From: Ochotona curzoniae
Lineage: Eukaryota; Chordata; Mammalia; Lagomorpha; Ochotonidae
Assembly (NCBI RefSeq): GCF_017591425.1
Contig: NW_024467121.1
Coordinates: 17,000,707-17,064,706, forward strand
DNA: 64,000 nucleotides
Direction of reading: 5' to 3'
Below, in pieces: positions 11,552 to 24,365 of this stretch. The position numbers and the translations under genes are program-made. The first letter of the stretch is position 1. Each line of letters starts with the position of its first letter. A model generated the notes under the pieces. That model saw nothing but the letters and a program-made list of their open reading frames with translations. It was not told where the DNA came from and made no database searches.

Positions 11552-11900
11552 TGCTATAGACTAAATATTTGTATCTCTCCAAAATATGCGTGTTGAAATT
11601 TTCATCCCCAATATGATGGTGTAGCAGGTGAGAAATGATCAGATTCTGAAGGAGGAGCCATTCTAAACCATTAGCACGCTTTTAAGGGAACACCATAGAA
11701 TTTTCCCTTCCCTGCACCATGAATGTTATTGTGGGAAGATAGCTGTCTATCAACCAGGAATCCAGTTCTCTCAAGACACCAAATCTGTCATCCTTTTAAT
11801 CTTGAACTTCCAAGCTGCCAAAGTGGAGATAGAAGTTTCTTTTGTAGATAAAGCCACCCAGGCAGGCAATGGTACTTAGTAATCCAAATGAATCAAGAAA
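11552..11900 (+). mobile_element. MLT1-type MaLR LTR
   Basis: Starts TGCTATAGACTAAATATTTG, then TTGAAATTTTCATCCCCAAT, ATGATGGTGTAGCAGGTGAG and CTTGAACTTCCAAGCTGCC, and near the end AAGCCACCCAGGCAGGC. The order follows the MLT1 consensus (GACTGAATGTTTGTGTCC ... AAGCCACCCAGTCTATGG). It is an ERVL-MaLR solo LTR, ancient, with no internal region. Confidence 0.8.
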
Positions 11901-12974
11901 TTATATTGCAGGATAGTGCCCAGCCTTCCTTAGAAAGAAAACCTCCCCTCTGCAGAAGATTCCAGCTCCATGTATTAATTGTATGATACAGTTCCATAGG
12001 CTCAGGAATTTCCTCTTACTCCACTTATTTCCTCTATATTATTACATTAGTATAATCCTTCAAAAGTATTCATGAGTTCATCATTCCACAATTTAAATAT
12101 TTCCTGACATTGTAGGTATAAGCAATGGCAAAAAGTCCAGCATCCTATTGTCAACATATTTAACAGTTTCTTGGTAGAAGAGGCCATTAGAGATCATACT
12201 GAAAAGCCACCTTTGCAATTTTGATGCAGTCTTGATAAACTTGAACAGTGTCTACTGTGATCCCACCCTGGAAGCCTTCTATGATGACTTGGAAATAAAT
12301 TCCTCAAGGACTCAGAGTTTGGCAGTGTTCTTCAATTTCCCCATCAGCAAATACAGCAGTGGATCAGAGATGGAGAGAATACCAGTGATGTTGTGTTGAT
12401 TTTGCCTCTGAAGTTGTTTAAACTGTTTCCATTAAAAAAAATCAGGGAATTTCAATATGCACAAAGAAGAGTCTGACTTTGAAAACTACCTATTCTTGTC
12501 AGTACATTACCCTATCAAGTCTCTTTTCCCTTTCTCTGGAAAGAAGTTATGCTATTCAACATATAATAGCTTTTACAAATAAAGTGATTAAATCTTTCTT
12601 GGTGGAGACTTCATTCCTGTGGTAATCCATCTGGATGTACTTCTTATCAGCATGCTCACTTTCTATTCATAAGCCCCAAAAAGCTGTTACCCTGAATGAA
12701 AATTGGACATTTTCACTGATGAAAAGTCATGCTTTAATACTTGATTCAGCATTTCTGTGTCTTCTGGTCTCTTGTACAACTGTGTAACCTCATAAAGGTG
12801 AAGTTTAGTTGTAATTTTAGTTTATGCTTCTCTTCACTTGTGATTCTGTTTAATAAGCCAAAGTCTGAAATTTATGGGAATGAGAGGAAGGATAGCAACA
12901 AACAGCAATATCTTTTTGCATTTACTCTTGTTTTCCCAAAAACATTTATCTTCCCTTAGATTATGGTTCATTAT
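11901..12974. other. unassigned sequence
   Basis: About 1.07 kb with few obvious repeats. 12190-12480 reads like degraded transcribed sequence in more than one frame, but I cannot name a parent gene. Could be a decayed processed copy or plain unique DNA. Confidence 0.3.
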
Positions 12975-13560
12975 TTTGTTGATATTTTCATGCATCCCTT
13001 TACCAAATACCTCTTGGCACTGATAATGTACCACGCTGTGTTCTTGTAGATGCAAACAAAACAGGAAGAACCTCTGACCTCTTGAGTGTTACAGTGACAG
13101 ACAATAAATACACAGTGAATTGACAGACAGTAAAAATTGTCATACACAAAATAATAAAGGAATGGGGTAGTATTGTACAGTGGGATGATGTCCAAAAATG
13201 TGACATCTGAGTAGAGTTATGAATTAAAAGGGGACCTCTAGGGTTAGTATCTTCCAAATCGAAAGAAGAGCAAATGCAAACAGCTTGAACAGGGAGTAAG
13301 TGAGACTGGCGCCAAGACCAGTGGCACTACAGCAAAGTGAATGAGATGTCAGGAGAGATCAGTGTTCCAAGAGGTGAGAAGCAGAATGCACTGCTCTTCA
13401 AGGGAAGCCTTCCAGGGAGTTCAGAGCTGGATGATGAGGGAAGGAATGCAAGGGTTTGTAAGCCACAGGGTCAAGTGGTCATTCTACTTCACAAAAAAAC
13501 ATGAAGAAGGTGACTGCTCTTTAGATAATGAATTGTCAAGGAGGAAAATGGGAAACAAGA
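12975..13560 (-). mobile_element. L2 LINE 3' region, antisense
   Basis: On + the order is TACCAAATACCTCTTGGCAC (degenerate 3' terminus), GACAGACAATAAATACACAG, GTGACATCTGAGTAGAG, GAGCAAATGCAAACAGCTTG and GCAAGGGTTTGTAAGCC. This matches the reverse complement of the L2 ORF2 end and 3' UTR. The overlapping open frames are relics or chance. Confidence 0.75.
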
Positions 13561-13694
13561 ATTGGGAGTGATAACAAAATAAATAAACAGCATTTAGGGA
13601 CTTTCATTTGGGAGGTGATGTGATGGGAGGGTTGCAACCAATTAGCTACTTGCTTAAGCTCAAATATGGATTTTACTTTGAAATCTTGGATTAC

Positions 13695-13815
13695 ATATTT
13701 CTGCCCATCCATACCACAGGTTCCTCAGCAACAAAGGGTGAATAACAACTTTGTCTCTTTCAAGGATTGCCATGAGAATCAGAGGAGCAAGTACAAATAT
13801 TCAAAGTGGTCCAAA
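13695..13815 (+). repeat. MIR SINE fragment
   Basis: CAGGTTCCTCAGCAACAAAG, GGTGAATAACAACTTTGTC and AGGATTGCCATGAGAATCAG correspond to MIR CAGTTTCCTCATCTGTAAAA and the downstream GGATTAAATGAG part. Confidence 0.55.
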
Positions 13816-16349
13816 ACACACAGGAACAACTGTACAGAGACCTACTGTTACTATTTTTCTTTGTTGAGGCTAATTGTTTCCACTAATATTTTCTCTTTTG
13901 CAGTGAATGCAAAGATTTCGGAATGTAGTAATGATATTCTTTTTTCTCCTACTAAAGAACTAGCATGATATTACAAAGGCCAGACTTTATTATCCATCCG
14001 CTCAATTGGGTATTGTAACCCCCGACACATAGGGATATCCAAAATCACAGATTTCTCATAGACCTTGAGATTCTGAGAGTTAGCTTCAAATTTCTTTCTG
14101 TTTATTCTTAAAAAAACAATAAGCTGACTGGTTCCCTGCTCAAGGGTATAAGTTATAAAAGCAATGCAAAATTTTTCTACAGTCAGAGCACATTTAACAT
14201 AAGACTTTGCTTCTTGAAGGCAGTCTGGTCTAGATACCTTTGCAGACTATTCATAGGATCAATTAAAGACATCTAGACTTCCGCTGATTTGGCAGTTCCC
14301 CTCCTCCTGTTAAACCACAGTCATCTCTTTAGTACCTCTTTTGAATTTCTTTTGGCACCAGAAGATTGAAAGATTAGCTATTAGTCTTTGTGGGAGGTCA
14401 GACCAACACTCTGGCCTCCATCCCAGGCTTACAGGAAACACTCCTATGGTGATTTCAGCTCAGAATTTAAAAGTTGCTTGTTTCTTAGAGCTGAGGTCCT
14501 GCAGTGATTCATACACCACCATGAGAAGGGAATAAAGGTCATCGTTTTGTACGGATAGGATAAGCCATTTGGGTTGCCTATTCATCCGTGTACTCTTCTA
14601 AGTTAGGCATAATGGTAATAATGGGTATCACGATGATTCAAGCAAAGCATTAATAGTAGACTAAATTCTGTGTACCTAAAAAGTTTAACAGGCATTGGAG
14701 ATTTTGGGGGCCCTATTTTTGTTTCATTTTATTTTTTCCTTGTGAATTTGCTGACATACATAACATATGGATGCACCAGTTCAAATCCAGCTTCCAAAGG
14801 TGATGTCAAAATCTGATCACCCTCATATCTAGTCCCGGATTCACTGAAAGGGCATCATTTCCTTTCTTCTGTGATACAATCAATTTGCTAGAATCAGAAG
14901 ATTTTTCTCCCTTTTCTTTCTTTTTCGAAGCTTTTTAAAGAGGAAATTGAAGGCTAACAATTCATCAGGGCAACTACCTCTGTCCAATTAAATGAAATTC
15001 TCCTCATTCATCCAGTATAAAGCAAGCAGAGAAAAGAAAACATGAACACAAAAATTAGGGTCACTTGGAAATACTCATCATCCATGACTTCAAGATGTTC
15101 TTAGCAGCATTGTTCACCATAATACAAATTTGTATTTAAAGAAAAATACCCATGATGATAGTACTGTTTCATTCACCAATGAGAACAGCAATCTCTACAG
15201 TGGACTTTAAGGACAATAATTTTGTTAAGTATGAACTCTCAGATTCTACTTTGCTAATAATCTACCACACTGTACATCATATCTACAGACAGGGTGGAAG
15301 AAATGCTTGTAAGCAAAACCTAGATCCCTTCTGTTGCCAGCAGTCCTCCCACAAGCCATCATCTGCTCAAATACCCTACAACCATCCACTCCTGATTTCT
15401 TGCTGACAGGTTCACTCATATTCCTTGCCAAGCACACAGAATTCCCGAGAGCTCTAAAATATGTTATCTCTAGATCCTCAGGGCATATACACAAATATAA
15501 ATTTCCTGATTTCAGATATTCTAGGAGAGATGGTATAACTGGAAAATGGGAGATGGGGAGATTTGCACAAGGCTTGGCCTTCAAATGTAGCTAACTGTCC
15601 CTAAGGGATCTACTCATGGCATTTATTGGTAATGTTGGCAAGTACTTAACTGACCTGATGAGTGATGTCCCTTGCATGAGTAGTTCTTTGGATAGGAAGT
15701 CATAATTATTGAGCAGCATCTGTAGGCTCAGCATAATCAAGGTGAAGCAGAATATAAACGAAAGTAAAATATACTATTCATGTTCCCCAAGAAAGAATCT
15801 CCTTAAATAGTATTAACCTAAGAACCAGCACTCACAAAGCAGAGTGAGATTGAATGCTGGCAGTTTCAGGGACCAAGAAAGCTCCCTGCTTTGATCACTG
15901 GCCACAAAAAGGAGCATAATGTAGGTATTGGGAGAAAAGAGGATGGGATTGTGGATTCACACGTGGTGGGGATCTGGCATGACTGGAATGGTGAGGAAGA
16001 AAAGTAGAGGGAAGGGCAAGGTATGCACTAGGAACAGAGATGAATTTTGGCTCCCCTTTCAAACAGATTTAAAACAGGATGATGGAATAAAGAACAAAAG
16101 CACTAATTCATTATACTTCTGTCATGTCATCATGTACCTTGATTCAAATTGCTGCTCCAAAATTAATCTAACCCTGCATTTGCTCCTCAGCAAAGTTGGG
16201 TTAACCTTTGGATGCCTTACAAAGCACAGCTAGTTAACATTTATGACAACTTAAGGAGTTACATAACAGGTTATATAAAAGTGTGTAAAAGCAAAATCAT
16301 CCAAAATGTTTTCCTCTGGCATTTTTACTTGAAAGGAGATCCAGAAAAA

Positions 16350-16378
16350 ATGAATATATATATATTTATATATATATC
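16350..16378. repeat. (TA)n tract
   Basis: GAATATATATATATTTATAT and further TA units, about 29 bp. Confidence 0.85.
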
Positions 16379-16493
16379 AACCACAAAAGGTGGAAGTAAG
16401 GTGCTCTTTGAATTATCTAAAAGAAGGATGATTTCTATAGTTATATTTGATTAAATTTTATAGACATTGTGTCAAGCTTTCACAGTTGAGTCC

Positions 16494-16521
<28 letters not shown>
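16494..16521. repeat. (TA)14 microsatellite
   Basis: A pure alternating AT run of about 28 bp, 120 bp downstream of the previous AT tract. Confidence 0.95.
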
Positions 16522-16524
<3 letters not shown>

Positions 16525-16839
16525 GAACTAGCATACATTAGCTCTGAACTCATGAAATCAGTTATGATATTCACCATCATGATAAGGATAACTCAAGACC
16601 ATGTGTTGTGTTCATTGTTTTGCCTGAAAGTCATTTGTGAACTGAGATTTCTTTTGTATAATTTTTGAAAGCAGACACTAATATATAATAGGTGAACATT
16701 TAAATTTAATAACCATAAAAAACAAATAGGATTCAATCTGGTATAAAGAGAAATCAAATGACCTTGAAAAAGCAAGACTGATCATTTGAATTCAAAGAAT
16801 CCTTTTTAGCCCTAGATCCTACAGTGCTACACTAATACT

Positions 16840-16990
16840 CTATTATTATCACTGTTAACTTCACAGGAAACAAAGAAGCGGGAAATGTAGCATGGAGAGC
16901 CTTCATGATTCTTCAAGGTCACAGCACTAGACAGGCTAAACTCAAAAATCTGATGCCAGAAACAGAATACTAGGGCCTCTTGCTTCTGCC
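16840..16990 (-). repeat. MIR SINE, antisense
   Basis: On +: TATTATTATCACTGTTAACTT, CACAGGAAACAAAGAAGC, AAGGTCACAGCACTAGACAGG and AACTCAAAAATCTGATGCC. This is the reverse complement of the MIR core. Confidence 0.65.
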
Positions 16991-19559
16991 ACCTCACTTT
17001 GAACTTGGATCCCCTTATCAGTTTACAGAAAACTGTGTGCTGTAGTTCATGGATTCCAAGAGATGTATGTTTTGTCCTTGAACACCTCTGAAACAGGAAA
17101 ATATCCCAACAGTTGTTTTTTCTTGCTTAGTCACAAATGTAAAAATGGTGCATCCTAAAATTGAAATATCTTAGAGCTACAGAAAGACACTAATAATCCA
17201 GCTTTGATGAGTACATATGAGTATGCAACAAGCATGGAAAGGCTATATAAGTGGATTATTAGACTGGAGAAATCACTGTAACCAAGGAAGCTCATTTAGT
17301 GACTAGAATATGCTAGGTTAGCAAAAGGCTAATGGGAAAACAAACAAACAAACAAACTCACACATCTTGGTCCAGCTTTAACTTTTGGAATTCATGTCTG
17401 TGAAATCTCACCACTTTAAAACACCCAACCAGGAATAAGGAATTGGCATTCCTCAGTAAGTGTAAACAAAACAATCAGAAGTTTCTTGGAGTGTATCTGA
17501 GAAATCTATTATTTAAATCTGAATTCCATATTAGCTTGCCATCTTGATATTTCTGACAAGTGCATGTAAGGATTTTTGACAGGAAGGAAGTTTCCAATAT
17601 ACTTTACTATATGAAAAATGTAAAACACATAACTGTGTGTCTAAATTGCTACTGTTTATTTTAAGAAACAAAACATTCATCATCTTAAAATTCTGCACTT
17701 CGGTACACTGATTGCTATGTGCTAAGGGTGAGGGGAGCAGCAAATTATAGTCAATTCGGCAGCACAGATAAACTGCAGCTGTTTTTAGTTCTGTTTCTGC
17801 AACAGCCATAGTGGAATTCAGAATTTCCCGAGAGCTGGCTTTTCTCATTTTACTGGCAAAGGAATTACTGGTTTAATTACCCTCGGGGGTCCTGTGTAAA
17901 TTACGTCCATAGATCTGGAAAAAGAAGATGGCAGGAAATAAATATTCAACATCATAAAAAATGCAAAAATTATCTCAACCGGGTTTCAGTTATCTCTCCC
18001 CACCCCCACGCCTCCCCTGAATTTTGGAAGACACAAACTGCCCTCCCCCCACCTTCACACCTTCCCTTGCCCTGCCACACTAGGTTCAATCCAGACCCTC
18101 TTTTTTAGTCCTGTGAGTTCATTCACCCTGGTGCAAAAGGCATGGCCTCACCTAGCTCTCCTTGCTTCTTCCCTATTCGTCAAAGTGCCAGCCTTTGCAT
18201 CCTTGGAGAAAACCCTATGACTTTTCACATCACCTTCCCTTATCACTGAATGTTAAAGCTACAAGAAGAGGCACATAAAAACAGTAATGCCTGAACTAAT
18301 TAATTTTTTCTTCATGAAGCAAGAGTTGGTTGCATAACTTGTTTAACATTGGTTAAGAGTCCAGGCCGTTTATCTCCTTTGGGCCTGTTACAATGGCTGC
18401 CAGACAAAGCTGAGCATCAACAGCATGCTTCTCACTTCAGGGGCTACAATGTAAGCAGGGCTGCACTGAGACACATGGAATCCTTGACTGGTGAAAACTG
18501 ACATCAGACTTTTGTCCATGCAGGCTGGCTGACCATGGAGCTCAGGCTGTCACTCAGTTTGCTCATGTTTGCCTTTCTGGTATGAAAATTCTGGGCATGA
18601 GGGAGGACAGAAAAACATAGTAAGAAAAACAGGGAGGTTGTCAGCCCTTTGTTGTGTTGATCCTGGTCAGCTCTACTCCTATAATAAGCAGGATGATATT
18701 TTGACATGTGACTCACTCTTGAAGTTCAAGCTGACACTTGGAGCCTGTATTTTATGTGTGACGCTCGAATCCCTTAGTCAGGTGCATTGAAGACATCGGC
18801 CTGAGTTAATGTCAGGTTGTCTAATGAAATGAGCTCAGTTTTAGGAATAGATTGTGACTGGTAGCATTGAACAGGTAGGTGAAGATGGCCATGATCAGAA
18901 TATGATCCCTTGAGGTGCTGAGACGCTGCCGTAACTCTCAACAAGGGCTTTGAAGTTTCTCCAAAAGCAATCCCACTCTGGCAATTATGTGGGAGAGGTT
19001 TGCACTTTGCACAAAGAGCTAGCAATCCTGCTGAGGAATTATGCGGTTAATGTGCTAGAAAATCCTTTATAAAATGCCATTTCCTTTTCCGGCTTTCCAG
19101 CCTCCCACACCTGGAGTTTGCCAGTTTCTTGTATAAATACAATGGCCTCACGGGCACTGTTGGATTTTATTTCCATTGAAAAAGTCACAAACGGTGCCAT
19201 AACCACCCACAATCTCCTTGCACCCCCGCCCACCTGTCTGGACACCCTGGCAGGTCTTAGCATCTCCCTCATGTCGCTACACAAGCGGGAACTTTCTCAG
19301 CATGAAAACACCCAGCCCAGCTGCTCCCTTTATCCTCCTGTGATGTATCCCTTGTTATAGCTTCTCAGTCTTTCTCTTTCTCTCTAATCTAGTTGAGAAC
19401 ACAATTCTTTTCCTAGATTCAGCATTATACCTAAAATCTATCCTACAACAGAGAGCTTTCTGCAGTCCAAGCTGCAGCTTTGGCTCTGCATTCCTTGTCT
19501 GAGATGTCAATAAACAGAATGAATATACCACAGATGGCAGGGGGTTATGTCTCATCTTC
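16991..19559. other. unique sequence with candidate regulatory blocks
   Basis: No gene recognised. A (CAAA)n run lies at 17337-17357. Blocks at about 17500-17960, 18290-18450 and 18780-19330 are free of recognised repeats and contain motif-like text such as TTTAATTACC, TTACAATGGCTG (SOX-like) and paired TTTGCACTTTGCAC. These are enhancer candidates by appearance only. Confidence 0.4.
17337..17357. repeat. (CAAA)n simple repeat
   Basis: Five AAAC units in a row. Confidence 0.9.
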
Positions 19560-19645
19560 CTGTATGAAGGCCATGGTGTGACCTTGGACAACAGCTTGAC
19601 CTGTCCGGGCTCTGGATCTTCATAAAGTGTAGGATCAGTTTTTAA
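19560..19645 (+). repeat. MIR SINE fragment
   Basis: GGTGTGACCTTGGACAACAG, GACCTGTCCGGGCTCTGGA and TCTTCATAAAGTGTAGGATC match MIR GTGTGACCTTGGGCAAG ... CCTCATCTGTAAAATG. Confidence 0.6.
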
Positions 19646-22353
19646 AATATTATGTATCTATCATTCTGAATGCTACACAAATTGGGAGTCTCTCTTCTCA
19701 TCTGAAGCTACAAAGTAGTAACAGACACAGTAAAATTCTAAGTTAAATTCTAAGTACTGATGCACAGAGTCTAGAAGAAGCCAGTATTCCCATATTAATA
19801 TTGATACCAATTTTCTTCTGGTAGACATCAATTTGAACGCAGTATAGCAATGCCTGGCTCCATATTTAAAATGAAAGAGGCCATTTTTAAGGACCATCTA
19901 TTAGTAATCTAGGCTCCAAATGTACAGAGGAAAACAAGTTGACCAAGAGGCAACCAGATTAAAAAAGAAAATTGATTTCTTCATGCAGATGAAAAGTACC
20001 ATGCTGAGAGCCAGACACCCAAGGTGAGATCACTACAGTTTTCCAAGTGGACAAAAACTGGGTTAATTTATTCCCAAAAGAGCTAGGAATGAACTACACC
20101 ACAACCAAGTTTTAGAAAAAATAAACAAAATTCCAGGAAGTCAATTAGAAACTAAAATACAGAAGCACAGGAGAATCTGAGGCCTAAGATAACTCCCCAG
20201 GCCAGGCAAGCTTGGCATGAATTTGGGGGTAAACTAGCCAAGTGCCAAGCTAGGTATAATAATTTGAAGAAGCATGATTTGCTAAAATATCAGAACAGGA
20301 GCTGGGCAAGTTATTTCATTATGGGGGGTGGAGGAGACCAATGTCTTTATGGCCATGAAGTAGAACCTGGGCTAATTCCTGGGAGCAACAATAGGGATGC
20401 ATGTATATTTTCGATAAATCTTCCATGCTTCTATTACTATAGGATAATATTAGGCTACATTTTTAAAAAGAATACAAAGAAGAAATGAGTCCAGATTTTA
20501 AGAAATGAAATGACCCATGACATTTTTCTCGACAGCTTTTGTTATACTGTGTAAGTTATGTCTGTATTATTATCAATTAGAATAACATTATAGAAGTTCT
20601 GGAATTTCATAAGTCAACAGCTAATTTGACTTCCCAGTGGTAGGAAAAGAAAAGAAAAATAGTCCTGACAGATATATCCCAGGAAAGCAAAGTGCCGAAA
20701 ATTTAAGAATGCCTGCAATGTTCCTGTCAGGTCCCATTCTCCTCAAGAAAACCTTCTTACATGCAAACAATTGCAGGTAGTACTGTTGATAAAAGAAACC
20801 ACGGTCCAGACATTGAGCCAGGCCAGACCACAAAGCTGGTTCCACAGCCCCATAAGCATGGTGAATTGGACCCGGCCAAGATTGCTTTCACTTCTGTTTG
20901 CCACTAAACCAGCCAACAATCAATTCAGGAACCATACATGAGACTTGATGAGTAGGCAAGGTTCTCCATCTCCTTGGTTGTTCAGGAGGTGGTCTGAAAA
21001 TCCAATAGAAGCGATAGATTCTTCTGTTTAGATAAATCTAAAATCTCTGGCTGGCTTCTGAATGGGACAAGGTTCAGCAGTGACAGTTACAATTGACTTG
21101 GAGTGCCCCCAGCTTGTTTTATTACCAACCAAAGAAATCTGCACCCTAGTGACCAACCTCAGTGTTCTTTTTAGCTTCATAACTGTGTCTGTTAAATTTT
21201 GCAGTGTGCCAGGCTAGACATTAGAGTTACCACAGAGGAATTAATCTCACTTCACATCTTTTAAACGGTATGCCAAGAGACTGTCTCCAGGATACTTTGG
21301 CATGCATTTGCTTAAAGATCTATGGGGAAACCTGAAATTTCTACCAATATTCAAGGGTGTTAGAAAGGGCAAAAATTTCTCATACCTGACACCTTGTCCA
21401 TTAGCCACTGAAGACAACAAAGAATGCTACTAGATGCCCAAGAATATCAGGACCTTGACCTACCAACCTGGCAAGCAATCCCAAATGCTGGGTAGGAATA
21501 GGTAGGCTTTTCAGAAACTACTGGGATATTTTTTCATACTTTTGTGTCATGTATTATATACCAGCTGAGGCAAATATTGCTCTTCTCCAAGTGACCAAAA
21601 GCATGTCCTCAAGCTTTCACTCAGCGAGTGATTCTTATGGAGAGCAAAACCCACACCGAACTTTCTGCTGCTAGGATGAAATGACATGCACAGGGAAAAT
21701 GAGGGCACACTGCTGAAGGCAAGGGTAAGAGAACAGGGCATGTGTAATATGGGAACAGCAGCCGGAAAGCCAAAGCACAATATGAGATGCAACTAGCGAG
21801 AGAAACAAAGGGCAGCCAGACAATATTTCACAAATACATTAGAAACGAGACAAAAGAGAATGTAGACCCGCTAATTAGTAGGGAGGGAAAACAAATAGCA
21901 GATGCATCAGAAGGCTTGAGCTTTTAATACCTATTATGCTCTAGGCTTCACAGAAATGGTTAGCTATCATCAGAAGCTGAATATAAACCACAGTAATGAG
22001 CACATGGGGGAAAGGGAGGGGGGAGTTTAAATGGAAACCAAACAGATTAGTAACTACTTAGTCAAGCTGGATGGTTTCAAATCAGGACCTGACAAGAGTC
22101 ACAGTGCTATGGTAATGAAGCAAGTTTATGAATTGTAAGTTTCCTGCTAAAAATTCTATTGAAGGAGTGGAAAGATTTCAGGTGGCTAAATCTGAGGCAA
22201 CTGCAGAGTCAGCATTGAGCAACAGAAACAAAAGGTGTTTGGAAAGAAAAGTGCTGACCCTTGAAAGATGAGCCCAGGTGTTCCCCATTCAGGATGAGTT
22301 ACAGATATAGTCATTGTATAAAATGTATAAAATGCAGGGGTAAGAAAGACTCA
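19646..22353. other. unique sequence, 2.7 kb
   Basis: No gene or confident repeat. A 12-bp direct doublet (AAATTCTAAGT twice, about 19727-19754) and a G-rich patch at 22006-22023 are the only local structures. Frames of up to 81 codons have no recognisable domain. Confidence 0.45.
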
Positions 22354-22670
22354 GGGGCCAGTGCTGTGGCACAGTAGGCTATGCTTTTTCCTGTGGCTCC
22401 GGGATCCTGTATAGGTACCAGTTCATGTCCTGACTGCCCAACATCTGATCCAGCTCCTTGCTATTGGTCTAGGAAGGCAGAGGAGGATGACTCAAGTCCT
22501 GGGCCCCTGCAGCCATGTCAGAGACCTGGAATAAGCTCATGGCTTCAAATTAGTTAGCCCCAGCCATTGTGGCCATTTGGGAGAGAATCAACAAATGGAC
22601 AATCTCTTTTTGTCTCTCTCTTCTTTCTCTCTGTAACTTTGTCTTTCAAATTAAAAAAAAAAAACTTGAA
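22354..22670 (+). repeat. C-SINE, full length, older type
   Basis: Starts GGGCCAGTGCTGTGGCACAG. The body has GATCCAGCTCCTTGCTATTG and CCCCAGCCATTGTGGCC, then a CT tract and TTTGTCTTTCAAATTAAAAA. Flanks AAGAAAGACTCA (22342-22353) and AAGAAGACTCAA (right after the A tail) form an imperfect target duplication. Confidence 0.85.
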
Positions 22671-22917
22671 AAAAGAAGACTCAACTAGCAAGAGTACCAC
22701 AGTGGGACAACAGCTTGGGAGAGTGTCCTGAAAGTACCACATTCTAAAATAGAGCTGCTATATCACCCTCCAAATGTCAGGTATTTGACCAAGGAAGGCA
22801 AATGTAGGCACTGAGAGTGGCCTGGGAAGCTGAGTCAAGATCCTATGCCTTCAGGTTTGAGATTAATTGCAATATCTAAATGTGTCTACAGTTAAAATAG
22901 TTTCCATCTCTACTCTG

Positions 22918-23010
22918 TTTCATGTACTATGCCAAGTACTCTATTGTATAAATAATTCAACAATGATTTCAGTAATCTTCTACTTATCATTGTTATCATA
23001 TTTTCAACTC
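22918..23010 (-). repeat. MIR SINE fragment, antisense
   Basis: TGTACTATGCCAAGTACTCT followed by AATAATTCAACAATGATTTC and a TTATCATTGTTATCATATTTT stretch mirrors the reverse of the MIR 3' half. Confidence 0.55.
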
Positions 23011-24365
23011 AGCTTCTTTCAGCCTCTCAGATTCTTCCTATAACTAACTTAAAGAGTCAGAGCCAGATGGTGAGCAAAGGATGTGACCACATTCATCTCT
23101 TTATTTACTGACCATAAATGGCAAAATCTGAACCTCTTCAATTCATTAGCTAATGCAAAGGGCATAGCATTCAATTCAATGAGATTTTCATCAATAGGCA
23201 AATCCAAGCTACCCAAGCTATCTATAAAAGCGCCCATGCTACTTTTTAAAAAAAATTCAAAGTAGATGTATTACTTTAACAAACAAAAGTTTAGAGCTCT
23301 ATATATGTATCACATCTTTCTCCACAAGAGATTAAGGAAAGTATAAATGGGGGTCACTGGCAATAAGCGCCCACACTCAGTTGCAGTAATACATAATAAA
23401 GGCCATGGTTGGACGAAGATCCCACAAGGTGCGAGCCTCTTGGTAGAGTCACTTTTATCTGTGGCAGGAATGGCACACATTTGCACCTCCCATATATTTG
23501 TTATACCCATTGTGAACACTGCAAAACAATCCCAGCAGTCTTTCTCTAGAAGCCAAAATGGAGCCCAAGAGTCCTCCAAAAAAATTTTTACAAGATTCTA
23601 TTAGCTAAAATATCTTGAAGAATTTTATGAAACAATGCTTCCTGGTATCAAGGTGTCTGGTAAGAAATAAATAGGACTCCCTGGCTTGATGGCTTTTTAT
23701 ATAATTAATTCAGCAAGTGTTAGGAAATGCCGAGATCAAACAACAGATCTCTATAACATCTTATTTCCCATTTCTTTGACATGCCAATCAGAATTGTAAT
23801 AAATATATTAATCATTTTGGGGGATAAATATCATATATGGCATCTCCCATGTTCTTACAAAACATGTAACATCCTATGGGGCACTTGAAGGTATATATTT
23901 TTGAAGGTTAATAGTATGGTCCTCTTGAGTACTAGAAGGAATCAAATTTATTATGCTTCTTCTGGGGATGGGGAAAGCCTGGTGGTCAGTGTTGGATTAA
24001 GTTTAGGATAAAGACAAGCCAATTGAAAAGATACTTGATGTTGAGATCAAAACAACATCAGTAGAGGTCTCTCAAAGGTCTCGAGCAGTGTGGTCTCACC
24101 CCTAACCATGGACATCCAATGGAGTCTGTCTCTGGAGAGTCAAAATGGGAAGGACTTCACAGTTAATACTGAGCCTACAGCTAAACACTGATTCCTACCC
24201 TTCTCTTTCAAACTACTGAGTTTTAATGCAATCTACTGCATTACAATGTTCCTTAGTAATACTGTAGGCTAGCTTCTTTGTTTGTATCTCTCTGTTTCCT
24301 TCTAACATTCCTCCCACTCACCCACATCAGCACCCCAACTCCAACACAGCACACAGTTGGGCTCA
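23011..24365. other. unique sequence
   Basis: About 1.35 kb. Overlapping 85-89 codon frames at 23310-23604 on both strands have no domain I recognise. No repeat family identified. Confidence 0.4.

Larger units (their letters stand above)
13816..16839. other. unique sequence, 3 kb
   Basis: No gene or clear interspersed repeat. It holds two AT-repeat tracts (16350-16378 and 16494-16521). Frames up to 112 codons (15246-15584) lack recognisable domains. Confidence 0.45.

Noticed and set aside
17755..17766. TTCGGCAGCACA, as found near the start of U6 snRNA
   Set aside because: The match stops after 12 bases; none of the rest of U6 follows.
22006..22023. G-rich patch resembling a quadruplex
   Set aside because: Only three separate G-runs of three or more are present, one short of the usual rule.
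23310..23604. Overlapping 85-89 codon frames on both strands
   Set aside because: I could not match either to a protein family, and the mirror frame argues against coding.
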